From positions 1 to 64,000 of the forward strand of contig JAMSKV010000008.1 of NCBI GenBank assembly GCA_024515975.1: a stretch of DNA of 64,000 nt. Reading direction: 5' to 3'. Both the position numbers and the translations under genes were made by a program. Under the pieces are notes generated by a model, which was not told the DNA's origin, did no database searches, and saw nothing but the letters and a program-made list of their open reading frames with translations. Shown in pieces: positions 52,404-61,632 of the stretch; position 1 is the first letter of the stretch; each line of letters starts with the position of its first letter. The stretch is from Endosaccharibacter trunci (GTDB taxonomy: Bacteria > Pseudomonadota > Alphaproteobacteria > Acetobacterales > Acetobacteraceae).

Positions 52404-53459
52404 CTATTCCAGGACGGGATGCGCCGGGGCGGGCGGCCGCCACCCCAGCGCCGGCGCGATCCGGGTAGCGATCAGCTCCAGCATCCGCAGCGTCTGGGCG
52501 ATCGTCGGCACGCCGGGATTGACCTGACACAGCAGATCGGTCGCCAGCGGCAGCACCTGCTCGCCGGACAGCGCTTCGACGATCTCGTCCGGGTGGCCAT
52601 AGAAGGCATGGAACCGGTCGAGAGCCGCATCGAGATCGAGCCCCGCCGGAAAGCGGCCATTCCGCACCATCGTCGCGGTGGCCTGCATCACGCCGGGACC
52701 AAGGATGGCGCGGGCCTCGGCGCGGTCGGCGGCCGGCACGATCAGGCGGGACAGGCCGATCCGCGGCGTGCGGCCCGCCTTCACGGGGTCTGCCCGCCAG
52801 TGCTCCAGATAGCGTTCCGCCCAGGGACGCTGCACCAGATCGGTCCGCGTTTCGAAGCCGTAAGCAGCCCGGTTCAGCAGCAAATGACTGCCTGCCTCGG
52901 CGGCGAACCGTGCGCCCTCGTCACTGAAGATGCCTTGCCAGACGCGATGGGCGAGACCCGGCGCGCGCGGATGCAGCGAATGGCCCGCGGCTCCGAACAC
53001 TCCGTCGTTGAAAGCGCGATCGAGCAGGGCGATGCCGTCCGAGGTCGCTCGGCGTCGGCTTTCGAAGGACGCCCCGAACGCCTCGAAGGCGGTCTCGTCA
53101 TAACCGCTGCCGATCCCAAGCTCGACACGGCCGCCGCTCAGCACGTCAAGGGTGGCGGCGTCTTCGGCCAGGCGCAGCGGCGATTCCAGCGGCACGGTGA
53201 TCACGGCCGTACCCAGCCGGAGGCGGCTGGTGCGCTCCGCCACCGCTGCCAGGAACAGCAACGGCGACGCGGCGGCCCCGGGACCGTTACGCCCGGAAGC
53301 GAAATGGTGCTGCGCCACCCAGCCCACCTCGAAGCCGAGCTGCTCTGCCGCCACGAACAATTCCACCATACCCCGAAACAGGGCAGGCGGCGGCAACGGG
53401 CCTTCCAGATGGGTCAGGAAACCAAGCCGGAAGCGAGAAGGAGGCAGACCGTCTGACAA
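52404..53459 (-). CDS. LLM-class flavin-dependent oxidoreductase
   Basis: Bacterial luciferase-like FMNH2- or F420-type oxidoreductase, about 351 aa. It has the core motifs RLGFLTHLEGPLPPP, EQLGFEVGWVAQHHF, SRLRLGTAVITVPLESPLRLAEDAATLDVLSGGRVELGIGSGYDE and LYGHPDEIVE. The FMN reductant is expected from elsewhere. The start is uncertain: TTG 53459 is chosen, TTG 53474 is equally weak and no Shine-Dalgarno is seen near either. A dyad at 53464-53489 overlaps this region. It is the first gene of a minus-strand run with the TonB receptor and NtaA-type gene. Confidence 0.87.
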   Translation of the reverse strand: MSDGLPPSRFRLGFLTHLEGPLPPPALFRGMVELFVAAEQLGFEVGWVAQHHFASGRNGPGAAASPLLFLAAVAERTSRLRLGTAVITVPLESPLRLAEDAATLDVLSGGRVELGIGSGYDETAFEAFGASFESRRRATSDGIALLDRAFNDGVFGAAGHSLHPRAPGLAHRVWQGIFSDEGARFAAEAGSHLLLNRAAYGFETRTDLVQRPWAERYLEHWRADPVKAGRTPRIGLSRLIVPAADRAEARAILGPGVMQATATMVRNGRFPAGLDLDAALDRFHAFYGHPDEIVEALSGEQVLPLATDLLCQVNPGVPTIAQTLRMLELIATRIAPALGWRPPAPAHPVLE

Positions 53460-53463
53460 GCAA

Positions 53464-53489
53464 GTAATCCACAAAATTGCGTGGATTAC
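53464..53489. promoter_or_regulatory. Inverted repeat GTAATCCAC-N8-GTGGATTAC
   Basis: A perfect 9+8+9 inverted repeat right at the 5' end of the LLM gene, with a TTGACC/TAATAG-like promoter pair in the AT-rich bases beyond it on the minus strand. It is a good candidate operator or a leader hairpin that hides the start. Confidence 0.55.
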
Positions 53490-53571
53490 CTATTATTGCA
53501 CTCTTCCGACGGTCAAATTGGGAATTATAACGTAACCCTTGAGAGAAATTGATCGATCATCGTTCCCTCAC

Positions 53572-56500
53572 CTACGCCGCCTTCGCCTGCTCCGCCAGCT
53601 TCGCCAGCTTGCCGACCACGTCACGCGCGAGGCCGATGCGCTGCGCCGTGGTCATCTCGCGCGAAATCGCCAGCTTGTGGTCCGGCCGCAACCGCATGTC
53701 GCTGTTCTTGGCGCCGATCAGCCCGACCAGACCGGCCGGATTGTCGAACGCATTGCCGCGGAATTGCAGCACCATGCCCTTCGGCCCGGCCTCCAGCTTC
53801 TCTACCCCTGCCAGACGGCAGGTGCGCTTCAGCGACACAACCTGGAGCAGGTTCTCGACCTCCTCCGGCATCGGCCCGAACCGGTCCACCAGCTCCGCCT
53901 GCATCGCCTCCGTTTCTGCATCGGTCTGGAGCGCGCCGATACGTCGATACAGGCCCAGACGCACCGGCAGATCGGCGACATAGGTCTCCGGGATCAGCAC
54001 GGGAAGTCCGAGCACGATGTTGGGCGTCCAATCGCGATCCTCGGCCTTGCGCTTGCCTTTCTCGCGACGCAGATCGGCGACCGCATCCTCCAGCATCTGC
54101 TGGTACAGCTCGATGCCGACGTCGCGGATATGGCCGGACTGCTCGTCGCCCAGCAGGTTGCCCGCGCCGCGCAGATCGAGATCGTGCGAGGCGAGCGTGA
54201 ATCCGGCGCCGAGCTGGTCCAGGGTCTGCATCACCTCCAGCCGCTTTTCGGCCGAGGCGGACAGGCGATGCTGCTGCGGCCAGGTCAGATAGGCATAGCC
54301 GCGCTGCTTGCCGCGGCCGACGCGCCCGCGCAGCTGGTAGAGCTGGCCCAGCCCGAACATATCGGCGCGATAGATCACCAGCGTATTCACAGCGGGCATG
54401 TCGAGCCCGCTCTCCACGATATTGGTCGAGAGCAGGATGTCGTACTTGCCGTCGCCGAACTCGGTCATCACCCGCTCGAGTTCGGTCGGGCTCAGACGGC
54501 CATGCGCCTGCACCGTCTTCGCATCAGGCACGATCTCGCGCAGCCGCTCGGCCATGCGGTCCAGATCCTCGATCCGGGGCACCACGCAGAACACCTGGCC
54601 GCCACGGAACCGCTCGCGTTGCAGCGCCTCCCGGATCACCACGCTGTCGAACGGCATGATGAAGGTGCGCACGGCCAGACGGTCGGTCGGCGGCGTGGCG
54701 ATCAGGCTCATCTCGCGCACGCCGGTCAGCGCGAGCTGCAAGGTGCGCGGGATCGGCGTGGCGGACAGCGTCAGCACATGCACGTCCTCTCGCAGCGCCT
54801 TCAGCTTCTCCTTGTGCGCGACGCCGAAATGCTGCTCCTCGTCCACGATCAGCAGGCCGAGATCGGCGAAGGACACGCCCTTGGCCAGCAGCGCATGCGT
54901 GCCGACGACGATGTTCACCGTGCCGTCGGCGACGCCCTTCTTCACCGCGGCCGCATCCTTGGCCGAGACCATGCGCGAAAGCTGCTCGACCCGCACCGGC
55001 AGGCCCTCGAACCGCGCCGCGAAGGTGCGCGCGTGCTGGCGGGCCAGCAGCGTGGTCGGCACCACCACCGCCACCTGGGCGCCGGACATGGCGGCGACGA
55101 AGGCCGCGCGCAGCGCCACCTCGGTCTTGCCGAAGCCGACATCGCCGCAGACCAGACGGTCCATCGGACGGCCGGCGGCCATGTCCTCCAGAACATCGGC
55201 GATGGCGCGGGACTGGTCCTCGGTCTCCACGAACGGGAAGCGGGCGCAGAACTCGTCCCAGGCCCCTTCCGCCGGCGCCAGGGTCGGCGCCTCGCGCATG
55301 TGCCGCGCCGCGGCGGTCCGGATCAGCTCGCCCGCCATGTCGCGGATACGCTGCTTCATCTTGGTCTTGCGGGTCTGCCAGGACGAGCCGCCGAGCTTGT
55401 CCAGCGCCACGCCGTTCTGCTCGGAGCCGAACCGGCTCAGCAGCTCGATATTCTCGACCGGCAGGAACAGCTTCTCGTTGCCGTCATAGATCAGGCGCAG
55501 GCAGGCATGCGGCACGGAGCGCACGCCGACGCGGTCCGGTCCGCCGCCGCGCTCGATGCCCAGCGTTTCCAGCCCGTCATAGCGGCCGATGCCGTAATCC
55601 TGGTGCACCACCAGATCGCCCTCGGCGATCTCGGTCGCCTCGGCGATGAACTGGTCGGCCCGCTTGCGGCGACGCGGCGGCCGCGCGATGCGCTCGCCGA
55701 GCAGGTCCTGTTCCGACACGATAGCCAGATCGCCATGCTCGGTCGGTCCGGTGAAGCCGCGCTCCAGACCGAGCGTGAGCAGCCCGACCCGGCCCGGCTT
55801 CAGCTTCGCCGCGCCGGCCCAGTCGTTCACGGACTCCACATCGAGCCCGGCTTCCTTCAGCAAGGCGCCGATGCGCTCGCGCGAGCCGCGAGTCCAGGCC
55901 GACACGAAGCAGCGCCGCTTCTGCTTCGCCCAGCTCTCCACCTGCTCGCGCAGCATGCCGAACACGTTCTCGCGCTGACCGGCCGGGAGCGAGCGGGCGA
56001 ACATGATGCCGGGACGGCCTCCGGCATCGTAGCCGGGCGCATCGTCCGGACGCGCGAAGGGCGAGAAGCTCAGCACCGGCAGCCGGCGCAGCATCTCGGT
56101 CCAGGCGGCCCGGTCCAGATACAGCAGCTCCGGTGGCAGCGGACGATACGGCACCTCGCCCTCGCGCGGCGGCAGGCGACGCGCCTCGGCATGGTCGGCG
56201 ATCATCTCCAGCCGCGCGGACAGAACCTCGTCCACCTGATGGTCGAACGAGACCGACACGCCGGGCAGGTAATCCACCAGCGTTTCCAGCGTCTCGTGGA
56301 ACAACGGCATCCAGTGCTCGACGCCGGAATGGCGGCGCGCATCGGAGACGCTGTGATAGATCGGGTCGTTGGTCGCCTCGATCCCGAACCGCTCGCGCCA
56401 GCCGGTGCGGAAGCGGCTGACGCTGTCGGGATCGAGCGAAATCTCCGATACCGGACGCAGGACAAGGGCGTCCCGCTTGCCAGAAGAGCGCTGCGTGGCC

Positions 56501-57093
56501 GGGTCGAAGCTGCGGATGTTCTCCACCTCGTCGCCGAACAGGTCGAGACGCAGCGGCTCGCCTTCGCCGGACGGGAAGATGTCGACGATGCCGCCACGCG
56601 TGGCGAACTCGCCCGGCTCCATCACCGTGTCGGTGCGGTTGTAGCCGTTGGCCACCAGCACCTCGACCAGGAACGCGACGTCGAGCGTCTCGCCAGCCTT
56701 CACCGACAGGGATTGCCCGGCGAAGGCGCGGCGCGGCGGCACACGCTGCACCAGCGCGTTCACCGTGGTCAGCACGATACGCGGCCGATCGCTCTTTTCC
56801 AGCAGCGCCGCCAGCGTGGCGACCCGCTCCGACACGATCGCCGGATTGGGCGACACGCGATCGTAGGGCAGACAGTCCCAGGCCGGGAAGCGCAGGATCT
56901 CGGCGCCCGGGCAGACGAAGGCCAGAAGGTCGGCCAGACGCGCGGCGCCGGCATCGTCGCGCGCCACGTGCAGCAGCGGCCCGTCATGCTCGCCGCCGAA
57001 CGCGGTCTGGCGACGCGCCAGCAGAAGCGCGTCGAACCCGTCCGGCGCACCCCAGACGGTGGTGACGGAGTGCAGGGGAGCGTCCGCGTTCAT
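53572..57093 (-). CDS. mfd: Transcription-repair coupling factor
   Basis: Superfamily 2 DNA translocase that removes RNA polymerase stalled at lesions and recruits UvrA. The 1173-aa protein has the UvrB-like N-terminal module (FPAWDCLPYDRVSPN), the RNA-polymerase-interaction region (EGDLVVHQDYGIGRY), then the RecG-like translocase with Walker A GDVGFGKTEVA, DEEQHFG as the DExH-type box, TPIPRT and the Q-motif VGRGKQRGYAYL. The ATG at 57093 overlaps the sdhE stop as ATGA. The C-terminal TRCF domain ends in KLAKLAEQAKAA. It lies in a repair block with recG. Confidence 0.96.
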   Translation of the reverse strand: MNADAPLHSVTTVWGAPDGFDALLLARRQTAFGGEHDGPLLHVARDDAGAARLADLLAFVCPGAEILRFPAWDCLPYDRVSPNPAIVSERVATLAALLEKSDRPRIVLTTVNALVQRVPPRRAFAGQSLSVKAGETLDVAFLVEVLVANGYNRTDTVMEPGEFATRGGIVDIFPSGEGEPLRLDLFGDEVENIRSFDPATQRSSGKRDALVLRPVSEISLDPDSVSRFRTGWRERFGIEATNDPIYHSVSDARRHSGVEHWMPLFHETLETLVDYLPGVSVSFDHQVDEVLSARLEMIADHAEARRLPPREGEVPYRPLPPELLYLDRAAWTEMLRRLPVLSFSPFARPDDAPGYDAGGRPGIMFARSLPAGQRENVFGMLREQVESWAKQKRRCFVSAWTRGSRERIGALLKEAGLDVESVNDWAGAAKLKPGRVGLLTLGLERGFTGPTEHGDLAIVSEQDLLGERIARPPRRRKRADQFIAEATEIAEGDLVVHQDYGIGRYDGLETLGIERGGGPDRVGVRSVPHACLRLIYDGNEKLFLPVENIELLSRFGSEQNGVALDKLGGSSWQTRKTKMKQRIRDMAGELIRTAAARHMREAPTLAPAEGAWDEFCARFPFVETEDQSRAIADVLEDMAAGRPMDRLVCGDVGFGKTEVALRAAFVAAMSGAQVAVVVPTTLLARQHARTFAARFEGLPVRVEQLSRMVSAKDAAAVKKGVADGTVNIVVGTHALLAKGVSFADLGLLIVDEEQHFGVAHKEKLKALREDVHVLTLSATPIPRTLQLALTGVREMSLIATPPTDRLAVRTFIMPFDSVVIREALQRERFRGGQVFCVVPRIEDLDRMAERLREIVPDAKTVQAHGRLSPTELERVMTEFGDGKYDILLSTNIVESGLDMPAVNTLVIYRADMFGLGQLYQLRGRVGRGKQRGYAYLTWPQQHRLSASAEKRLEVMQTLDQLGAGFTLASHDLDLRGAGNLLGDEQSGHIRDVGIELYQQMLEDAVADLRREKGKRKAEDRDWTPNIVLGLPVLIPETYVADLPVRLGLYRRIGALQTDAETEAMQAELVDRFGPMPEEVENLLQVVSLKRTCRLAGVEKLEAGPKGMVLQFRGNAFDNPAGLVGLIGAKNSDMRLRPDHKLAISREMTTAQRIGLARDVVGKLAKLAEQAKAA

Positions 57094-57437
57094 CGGCCCA
57101 TGTCGCCCGGCTGGCGGCTCCTGGCCGCTTCGAGCACGGCGCGCAGCATCGGCGTGTCGCAATGGGGGGGAACCGGCCGGCGTCCCATCAGCCAATCGGC
57201 GAGATCGATATCCGGCAATTCCATCAGCTCCTCCAGCGAGTCCAGCTCCGCGTCGGTGAAACCGGCGATCCTGGGGGCGACGAAACCGCCAATCAGAAGA
57301 TCGGTTTCATGCGTGCCGCGATGGGTGGCGCGGAACAGGATGCGACGGCGGCGCGGATCGAGTCCGGTCGGGTCTGAGGGCGGAACGCGGGCGGGATCGG
57401 TGTCGGGGACATTTCGTTGCATGGCGCGCGCTGTCAT
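57090..57437 (-). CDS. sdhE: Succinate dehydrogenase assembly factor SdhE (FAD assembly factor)
   Basis: Small protein that promotes flavinylation of the succinate dehydrogenase flavoprotein. The 115-aa product has the family core RRRRILFRATHRGTHETDLLIGG with the conserved RG motif, then the acidic helix FTDAELDSLEELMELPDIDLADWLMG. ATG 57437 is taken; ATG 57422 is also possible. Neither has a strong ribosome binding site. The stop overlaps mfd (ATGA), so the two are co-translated, and the gene is divergent from recG. The N-terminal 30 residues are longer than in E. coli SdhE. Confidence 0.9.
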   Translation of the reverse strand: MTARAMQRNVPDTDPARVPPSDPTGLDPRRRRILFRATHRGTHETDLLIGGFVAPRIAGFTDAELDSLEELMELPDIDLADWLMGRRPVPPHCDTPMLRAVLEAARSRQPGDMGR

Positions 57438-57496
57438 ATAGCCGCGTGCTCCCCCACTGTCAGCCCGGGGAGGTTCCGAAGCTCAGCGGAGTTCGC

Positions 57497-59647
57497 TTGC
57501 CCGATCGCCCCTCCGTATCGGTCGCTCCGGCCACCCCGTCCCAGGCGCCGCGCCTGGCGGAAGCGGAGCCGGTGCTGCTTCCGCTGCTGGCGCCGCTCAC
57601 GGGGCTGCCGGGGGTGGGCGCAGGGATTGCCGGACTGATCGGCCGCGCGATCGGCGGCACGCGCGTGATCGACCTGCTGTTCCACCTGCCCGACAACACG
57701 ATCGACCGTCGCTACCGCCCTGCCCTGTCCCGCGCCGAGCCCGGCCGCATCGCCACGCTGGTGGTGCGCGTGCTGCGCATCGATGGCCCCGCGCGGCCGC
57801 GCCAGCCCTGGCGCGTGGTCGCGGGCGATCCCGAGGGCGGCCCCGCGACGCTGGAACTGGTGTTCTTCTCCCCGCACCAGGCGAGGCGGCTCCAGCCCGG
57901 CATGGTCCTCACCGTCTCCGGCCCGCTGGAAGCCTATGGCAACCGGTTATCCATGCCGCATCCGGACCATCTGGTGCCCGCCGGCCCGGACGGAAGACCC
58001 GGTTTCGTGCCGGAGATCGAGGCGGTCTGGCCGCTTACCGCCGGGCTGAACGGGCGCCTGCTCGGACGCGCCATGCGCGGAGCCCTCCAAAGACTGCCCG
58101 ATCCCGACGTGCTGGGCGAATGGCTCGATCCTGCTTTGGTGGCGCGCGAACGCTGGCCGGATTTCGGCACCGCGTTGCGGACCCTGCATCTGCCGAAAGG
58201 CGACCCCGACGCGGAAAGCCGGGCGCGCGCCCGTCTCGGCTGCGACGAGCTGCTGGCCGAACAGGTGGCGATCCAGCAGGCCAAACGGATCGCCAGGCGC
58301 CGCCCGGGCCGCTCGCTGCGTGGCGACGGTCATCTGCGCGCCGAGACCCTGCGCCGGTTCGGCTTCCGCCCCACCGACGCGCAGCACCGTGCCCTGCACG
58401 AAATCGACGCCGATCTGGAACGGCCGACCCGCATGCTGCGCCTGCTGCAGGGCGATGTCGGCGCCGGCAAGACGCTGGTGGCGCTGCTGGCGATGCTGCG
58501 CGCTGCGGAAGCCGGGGCGCAAAGCTGCCTGATGGCCCCCACCGAGATCCTGGCCCGGCAGCATTACGCCACCCTGTCGCGCCTGTCCCCGGTGCCGGTC
58601 GCGCTGCTTACCGGCAGCATCAAGGGCCGGGCCCGCAAACAGGCGCTGGAGGCGATCGGCACCGGCGCCGCCCTGCTGACGGTGGGTACGCACGCGCTGT
58701 TCCAGGACGGGGTCGAATTCAGCGACCTGGCGCTGGCGGTGATCGACGAGCAGCACCGCTTCGGCGTGGAGCAGCGCCTGCTGCTGGGCGACAAGGGACG
58801 CGCCACCGACGTCCTGGTGATGACCGCGACGCCGATACCGCGCACCGTCCTGTTGACGCAGTATGGCGAGATGCAGGTGAGCCGGCTCGACGGCAAACCG
58901 GCCGGGCGCAAGCCGATCCGCACCACCCTGCATGGCATGGGGGCGGAAGCGGAGGTGATCGAGGCGGTGCGACGGGCGCTGGCGCGCGACGCGCAGCTCT
59001 TCTGGGTCTGCCCGCTGGTCGAGGAGAGCGAGCTTCTCGACATCCAGGCCGCGCAGCGCCGCTTCGCCGCGCTGGACGCGCTGTTTCCGGGCCGGGTCGG
59101 TCTGGCGCATGGGCGCCAGGATCCGGCCATCCGGCAGGCTGCGCTCGATCGCTTCGCGTCCGGACAGACCCGCATCCTGGTCGCGACGACGGTGATCGAG
59201 GTGGGCGTCGACATCCCGTCCGCCACCATCATGGTGATCGAGCACGCCGAGCGTTTCGGGCTGGCACAGCTGCACCAGCTGCGCGGCCGGGTCGGCCGCG
59301 GCGCGGAGGCGAGCTACTGCCTGCTGTTGCACGACGAACCGCTGGGGGCGGGATCGCGACGCCGCCTGTCCCTCCTGCGCGACACGGAGGACGGGTTCCT
59401 GATCGCGGACGAGGATTACCGCATGCGCGGCGGCGGCGAGCTGATGGGGCGCAGGCAATCCGGGCAGGCCGGCTACCGCCTCGCGGGCGGGACGGCGTTC
59501 GAGCGGCTGCTGCGCACCGCATGGCAGGATGCGGAACGGCTAGTGGAACGCGACGGCGCGCTGCAATCGGCGCGCGGCAGAACGATCCGCCGCCTGCTCG
59601 CGTTGTTCGGCAAGGCGGATGCGGCGCGCACGCTCGGTTCCGGCTGA
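57497..59647 (+). CDS. recG: ATP-dependent DNA helicase RecG
   Basis: Helicase that regresses stalled replication forks and remodels Holliday junctions and R-loops. The 716-aa protein has the wedge/OB region (GVGAGIAGLIGRAIGG... TVSGPLEAYGNRLSM PHP) and the SF2 motor with LLQGDVGAGKTLVALLAM, IDEQHRFGVEQR, TPIPRT and HERFGLAQLHQLRGRVGRG. The start is TTG 57497, with AGCGGAG five bases upstream; GTG 57446 would extend it by 17 residues. Divergent from sdhE-mfd with about 60 bases between. Confidence 0.94.
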   Translation: MPDRPSVSVAPATPSQAPRLAEAEPVLLPLLAPLTGLPGVGAGIAGLIGRAIGGTRVIDLLFHLPDNTIDRRYRPALSRAEPGRIATLVVRVLRIDGPARPRQPWRVVAGDPEGGPATLELVFFSPHQARRLQPGMVLTVSGPLEAYGNRLSMPHPDHLVPAGPDGRPGFVPEIEAVWPLTAGLNGRLLGRAMRGALQRLPDPDVLGEWLDPALVARERWPDFGTALRTLHLPKGDPDAESRARARLGCDELLAEQVAIQQAKRIARRRPGRSLRGDGHLRAETLRRFGFRPTDAQHRALHEIDADLERPTRMLRLLQGDVGAGKTLVALLAMLRAAEAGAQSCLMAPTEILARQHYATLSRLSPVPVALLTGSIKGRARKQALEAIGTGAALLTVGTHALFQDGVEFSDLALAVIDEQHRFGVEQRLLLGDKGRATDVLVMTATPIPRTVLLTQYGEMQVSRLDGKPAGRKPIRTTLHGMGAEAEVIEAVRRALARDAQLFWVCPLVEESELLDIQAAQRRFAALDALFPGRVGLAHGRQDPAIRQAALDRFASGQTRILVATTVIEVGVDIPSATIMVIEHAERFGLAQLHQLRGRVGRGAEASYCLLLHDEPLGAGSRRRLSLLRDTEDGFLIADEDYRMRGGGELMGRRQSGQAGYRLAGGTAFERLLRTAWQDAERLVERDGALQSARGRTIRRLLALFGKADAARTLGSG

Positions 59648-59732
59648 TACGGACGGCAACGCGCATTGCGCCTCGGCTTGCGCGCTTCGTTACGATAGCT
59701 TGTGGGGCCGAGGGATCGGGCGGGAGGCTTGA

Positions 59733-61598
59733 TTGAGAGAGACCAGCGTGGCTCCGGGCAGCGAAGGCGCCCTCAGGATGTCCCTGCCGCTCGCCGGCAC
59801 CGCCCTGGACGATCCGTCCACGGACGGTCCGTTCACGCCCTTCACCCGTCTGGTGCTGCGCGCGCACGGCGCCGCGATCGATCCGAAATCGAGCGGCGCG
59901 GTCGCGTTCCTGACGCTGGAGAGCGGCTCCGGGCTGCAGCTGCACGCGGCCGCCGGCCGTACGGACGGTGAGGCCTTGCCGCTGACGCTAATGCGCGCGC
60001 AGATGAAGAGCCGCCGCCGCATGCTGGTGGAAATTCCCGACATCTCCGCCGAACGCTGCCAGCAATCCGCCCCGCCGGGCGAACGCAATAACGGCTTCAT
60101 CTCCCTGCTCGGCGCGATCATCCGCGACAAGAACGGCGACGCGATCGGCATGCTGGGGCTGCTGGACCGCGAACAGCGCCGGCATAGCCGGGACACGCTG
60201 CTGACCATCGCGGACCTGGCGCGCGGCGTGGCGGCCCTGCATGCCGCGCGGCAGGAAGCACAGCATGCCACGACGTCGGCCGAGCCCGGCCTGATCGACC
60301 CCGTGACAGGTCTGCCCGGCCGTCGCTCGCTGGTGGCGCAGATCGAGCACATGGCGTCGCCCGATGCCGGCCGCGCCCTGTTCAGCCTGTTCCGGATCGA
60401 TTTCGGCGGACTCGCCGCGCTCAACGACGCCTATGGGCGAGACATCGCCGACCGCTATCTGCGCCATCTCGCCGACAGGCTGGAAGCTGTGGCACCGGTA
60501 CCGGGACATCTCGCCCATCTGGGCGGCAGCGGCTTCGTCATCCTCGTGCCCGGCCGGATGGGCAGCAGCGACGCCGACAGCATGGCCCAGCGCATGATGG
60601 ACCGCCTGCGCGAACCGGCGCAGATCGGCACGCTCGAACTGCCGGTCCGTTTGTCGGTCGGGCTGGCGATGTATCCGGCCGATCTACCCGCCCCGCGCGG
60701 CGAGGCCAGCCCCGCGGAGGAGGCCGCCCAGCTGCTGCTGGCGGCGGAAGCCGCGGTCGCGCACGCCAAGACCCAGGGCGATGGGCGGCACAGCCGCGCC
60801 ATACGCGCGGTGACCGACAGCCACACCCTCTCCAACGGGCTGGAGCTCGATCTCCAGGCCGCGGCCAGCGCCGGCGCGTTCCACCTGAACTGGATGGCGA
60901 CGATCGACACCGCCAGCGAACACGTCACCGGCTTCGAGGCCCTGCTTCGCTGGAACCGCCCGGGCTTCGGAGAGGTGTCGCCCGGCTTGTTCATTCCCGT
61001 GGCCGAAGCCAGCGGCACCATCGAGATGCTGGATAGCTGGTCGCTCCGCGCCGCCTGCATCGAGGCGCAAGGCTGGAACACGCCCCTGAGCGTGGCGGTC
61101 AACATCTCATCGATGTGGTTGTCGCACGGGCGGCTGTCGCGCACGGTGCGGCGCGTGCTGGACGAGACCGGGCTCGACCCGTCCCGCCTCCAGCTCGAAC
61201 TCTCCGCACGCACCACGCTCGACGAGGACGGGCATCTGCGGCGCGAACTGTCCCAGGTCCGCGCCATGGGCGTGCGGCTGACCCTGGACGATTTCGGCAG
61301 CGGCTATTCGTCGCTCGGCGCGCTGACCCTGTTCCCGTTCAACAAGGTCAAGCTGGACCGCCAGTTCATCGCGGCCCTCGGCCAGGACCGGCGAGTCGAG
61401 ATCATCACGCGCTCGGTGCTGCAGATGGTGCAGTCGCTCGGCATGACCTGCTGCGCGGAAGGGGTCGAAACCGAAGCGCAGCTTGCGTTCCTGGATGCGC
61501 ATGGCTGCGACGAGATCCAGGGCTATCTGCTGGGGCGTCCTGCGCCGAAATTGCCGCCCCAGGCGATGGAGGCCGAGGCAGACCGGACACCGGCCTGA
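59733..61598 (+). CDS. Degenerate GGDEF-EAL protein with N-terminal sensor region
   Basis: Protein related to cyclic-di-GMP enzymes, probably a sensor or effector. The 621-aa product has an N-terminal GAF-like region (about 35-170), a GGDEF domain with GGSGF at 264-268 in place of GGDEF, and an EAL domain (about 365-615). EAL at 402-404, VNIS near 456-459, DDFGSGYSSL at 519-528, KLDR at 540-543 and EGVE at 576-579 are kept, but the LELTE motif reads LELSA (488-492), so a metal-binding Glu is absent. Neither catalytic activity is assured. The start is TTG 59733 with GGGAGG five bases upstream. Confidence 0.9.
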   Translation: MRETSVAPGSEGALRMSLPLAGTALDDPSTDGPFTPFTRLVLRAHGAAIDPKSSGAVAFLTLESGSGLQLHAAAGRTDGEALPLTLMRAQMKSRRRMLVEIPDISAERCQQSAPPGERNNGFISLLGAIIRDKNGDAIGMLGLLDREQRRHSRDTLLTIADLARGVAALHAARQEAQHATTSAEPGLIDPVTGLPGRRSLVAQIEHMASPDAGRALFSLFRIDFGGLAALNDAYGRDIADRYLRHLADRLEAVAPVPGHLAHLGGSGFVILVPGRMGSSDADSMAQRMMDRLREPAQIGTLELPVRLSVGLAMYPADLPAPRGEASPAEEAAQLLLAAEAAVAHAKTQGDGRHSRAIRAVTDSHTLSNGLELDLQAAASAGAFHLNWMATIDTASEHVTGFEALLRWNRPGFGEVSPGLFIPVAEASGTIEMLDSWSLRAACIEAQGWNTPLSVAVNISSMWLSHGRLSRTVRRVLDETGLDPSRLQLELSARTTLDEDGHLRRELSQVRAMGVRLTLDDFGSGYSSLGALTLFPFNKVKLDRQFIAALGQDRRVEIITRSVLQMVQSLGMTCCAEGVETEAQLAFLDAHGCDEIQGYLLGRPAPKLPPQAMEAEADRTPA

Positions 61599-61632
61599 GC
61601 GCCCGATCGGGCCGATCCGGCGTCGTCGGCGG

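Noticed and set aside
53572-57441. 1300-codon plus-strand frame opposite mfd
   Set aside because: His/Arg/Leu-rich antisense shadow of mfd.
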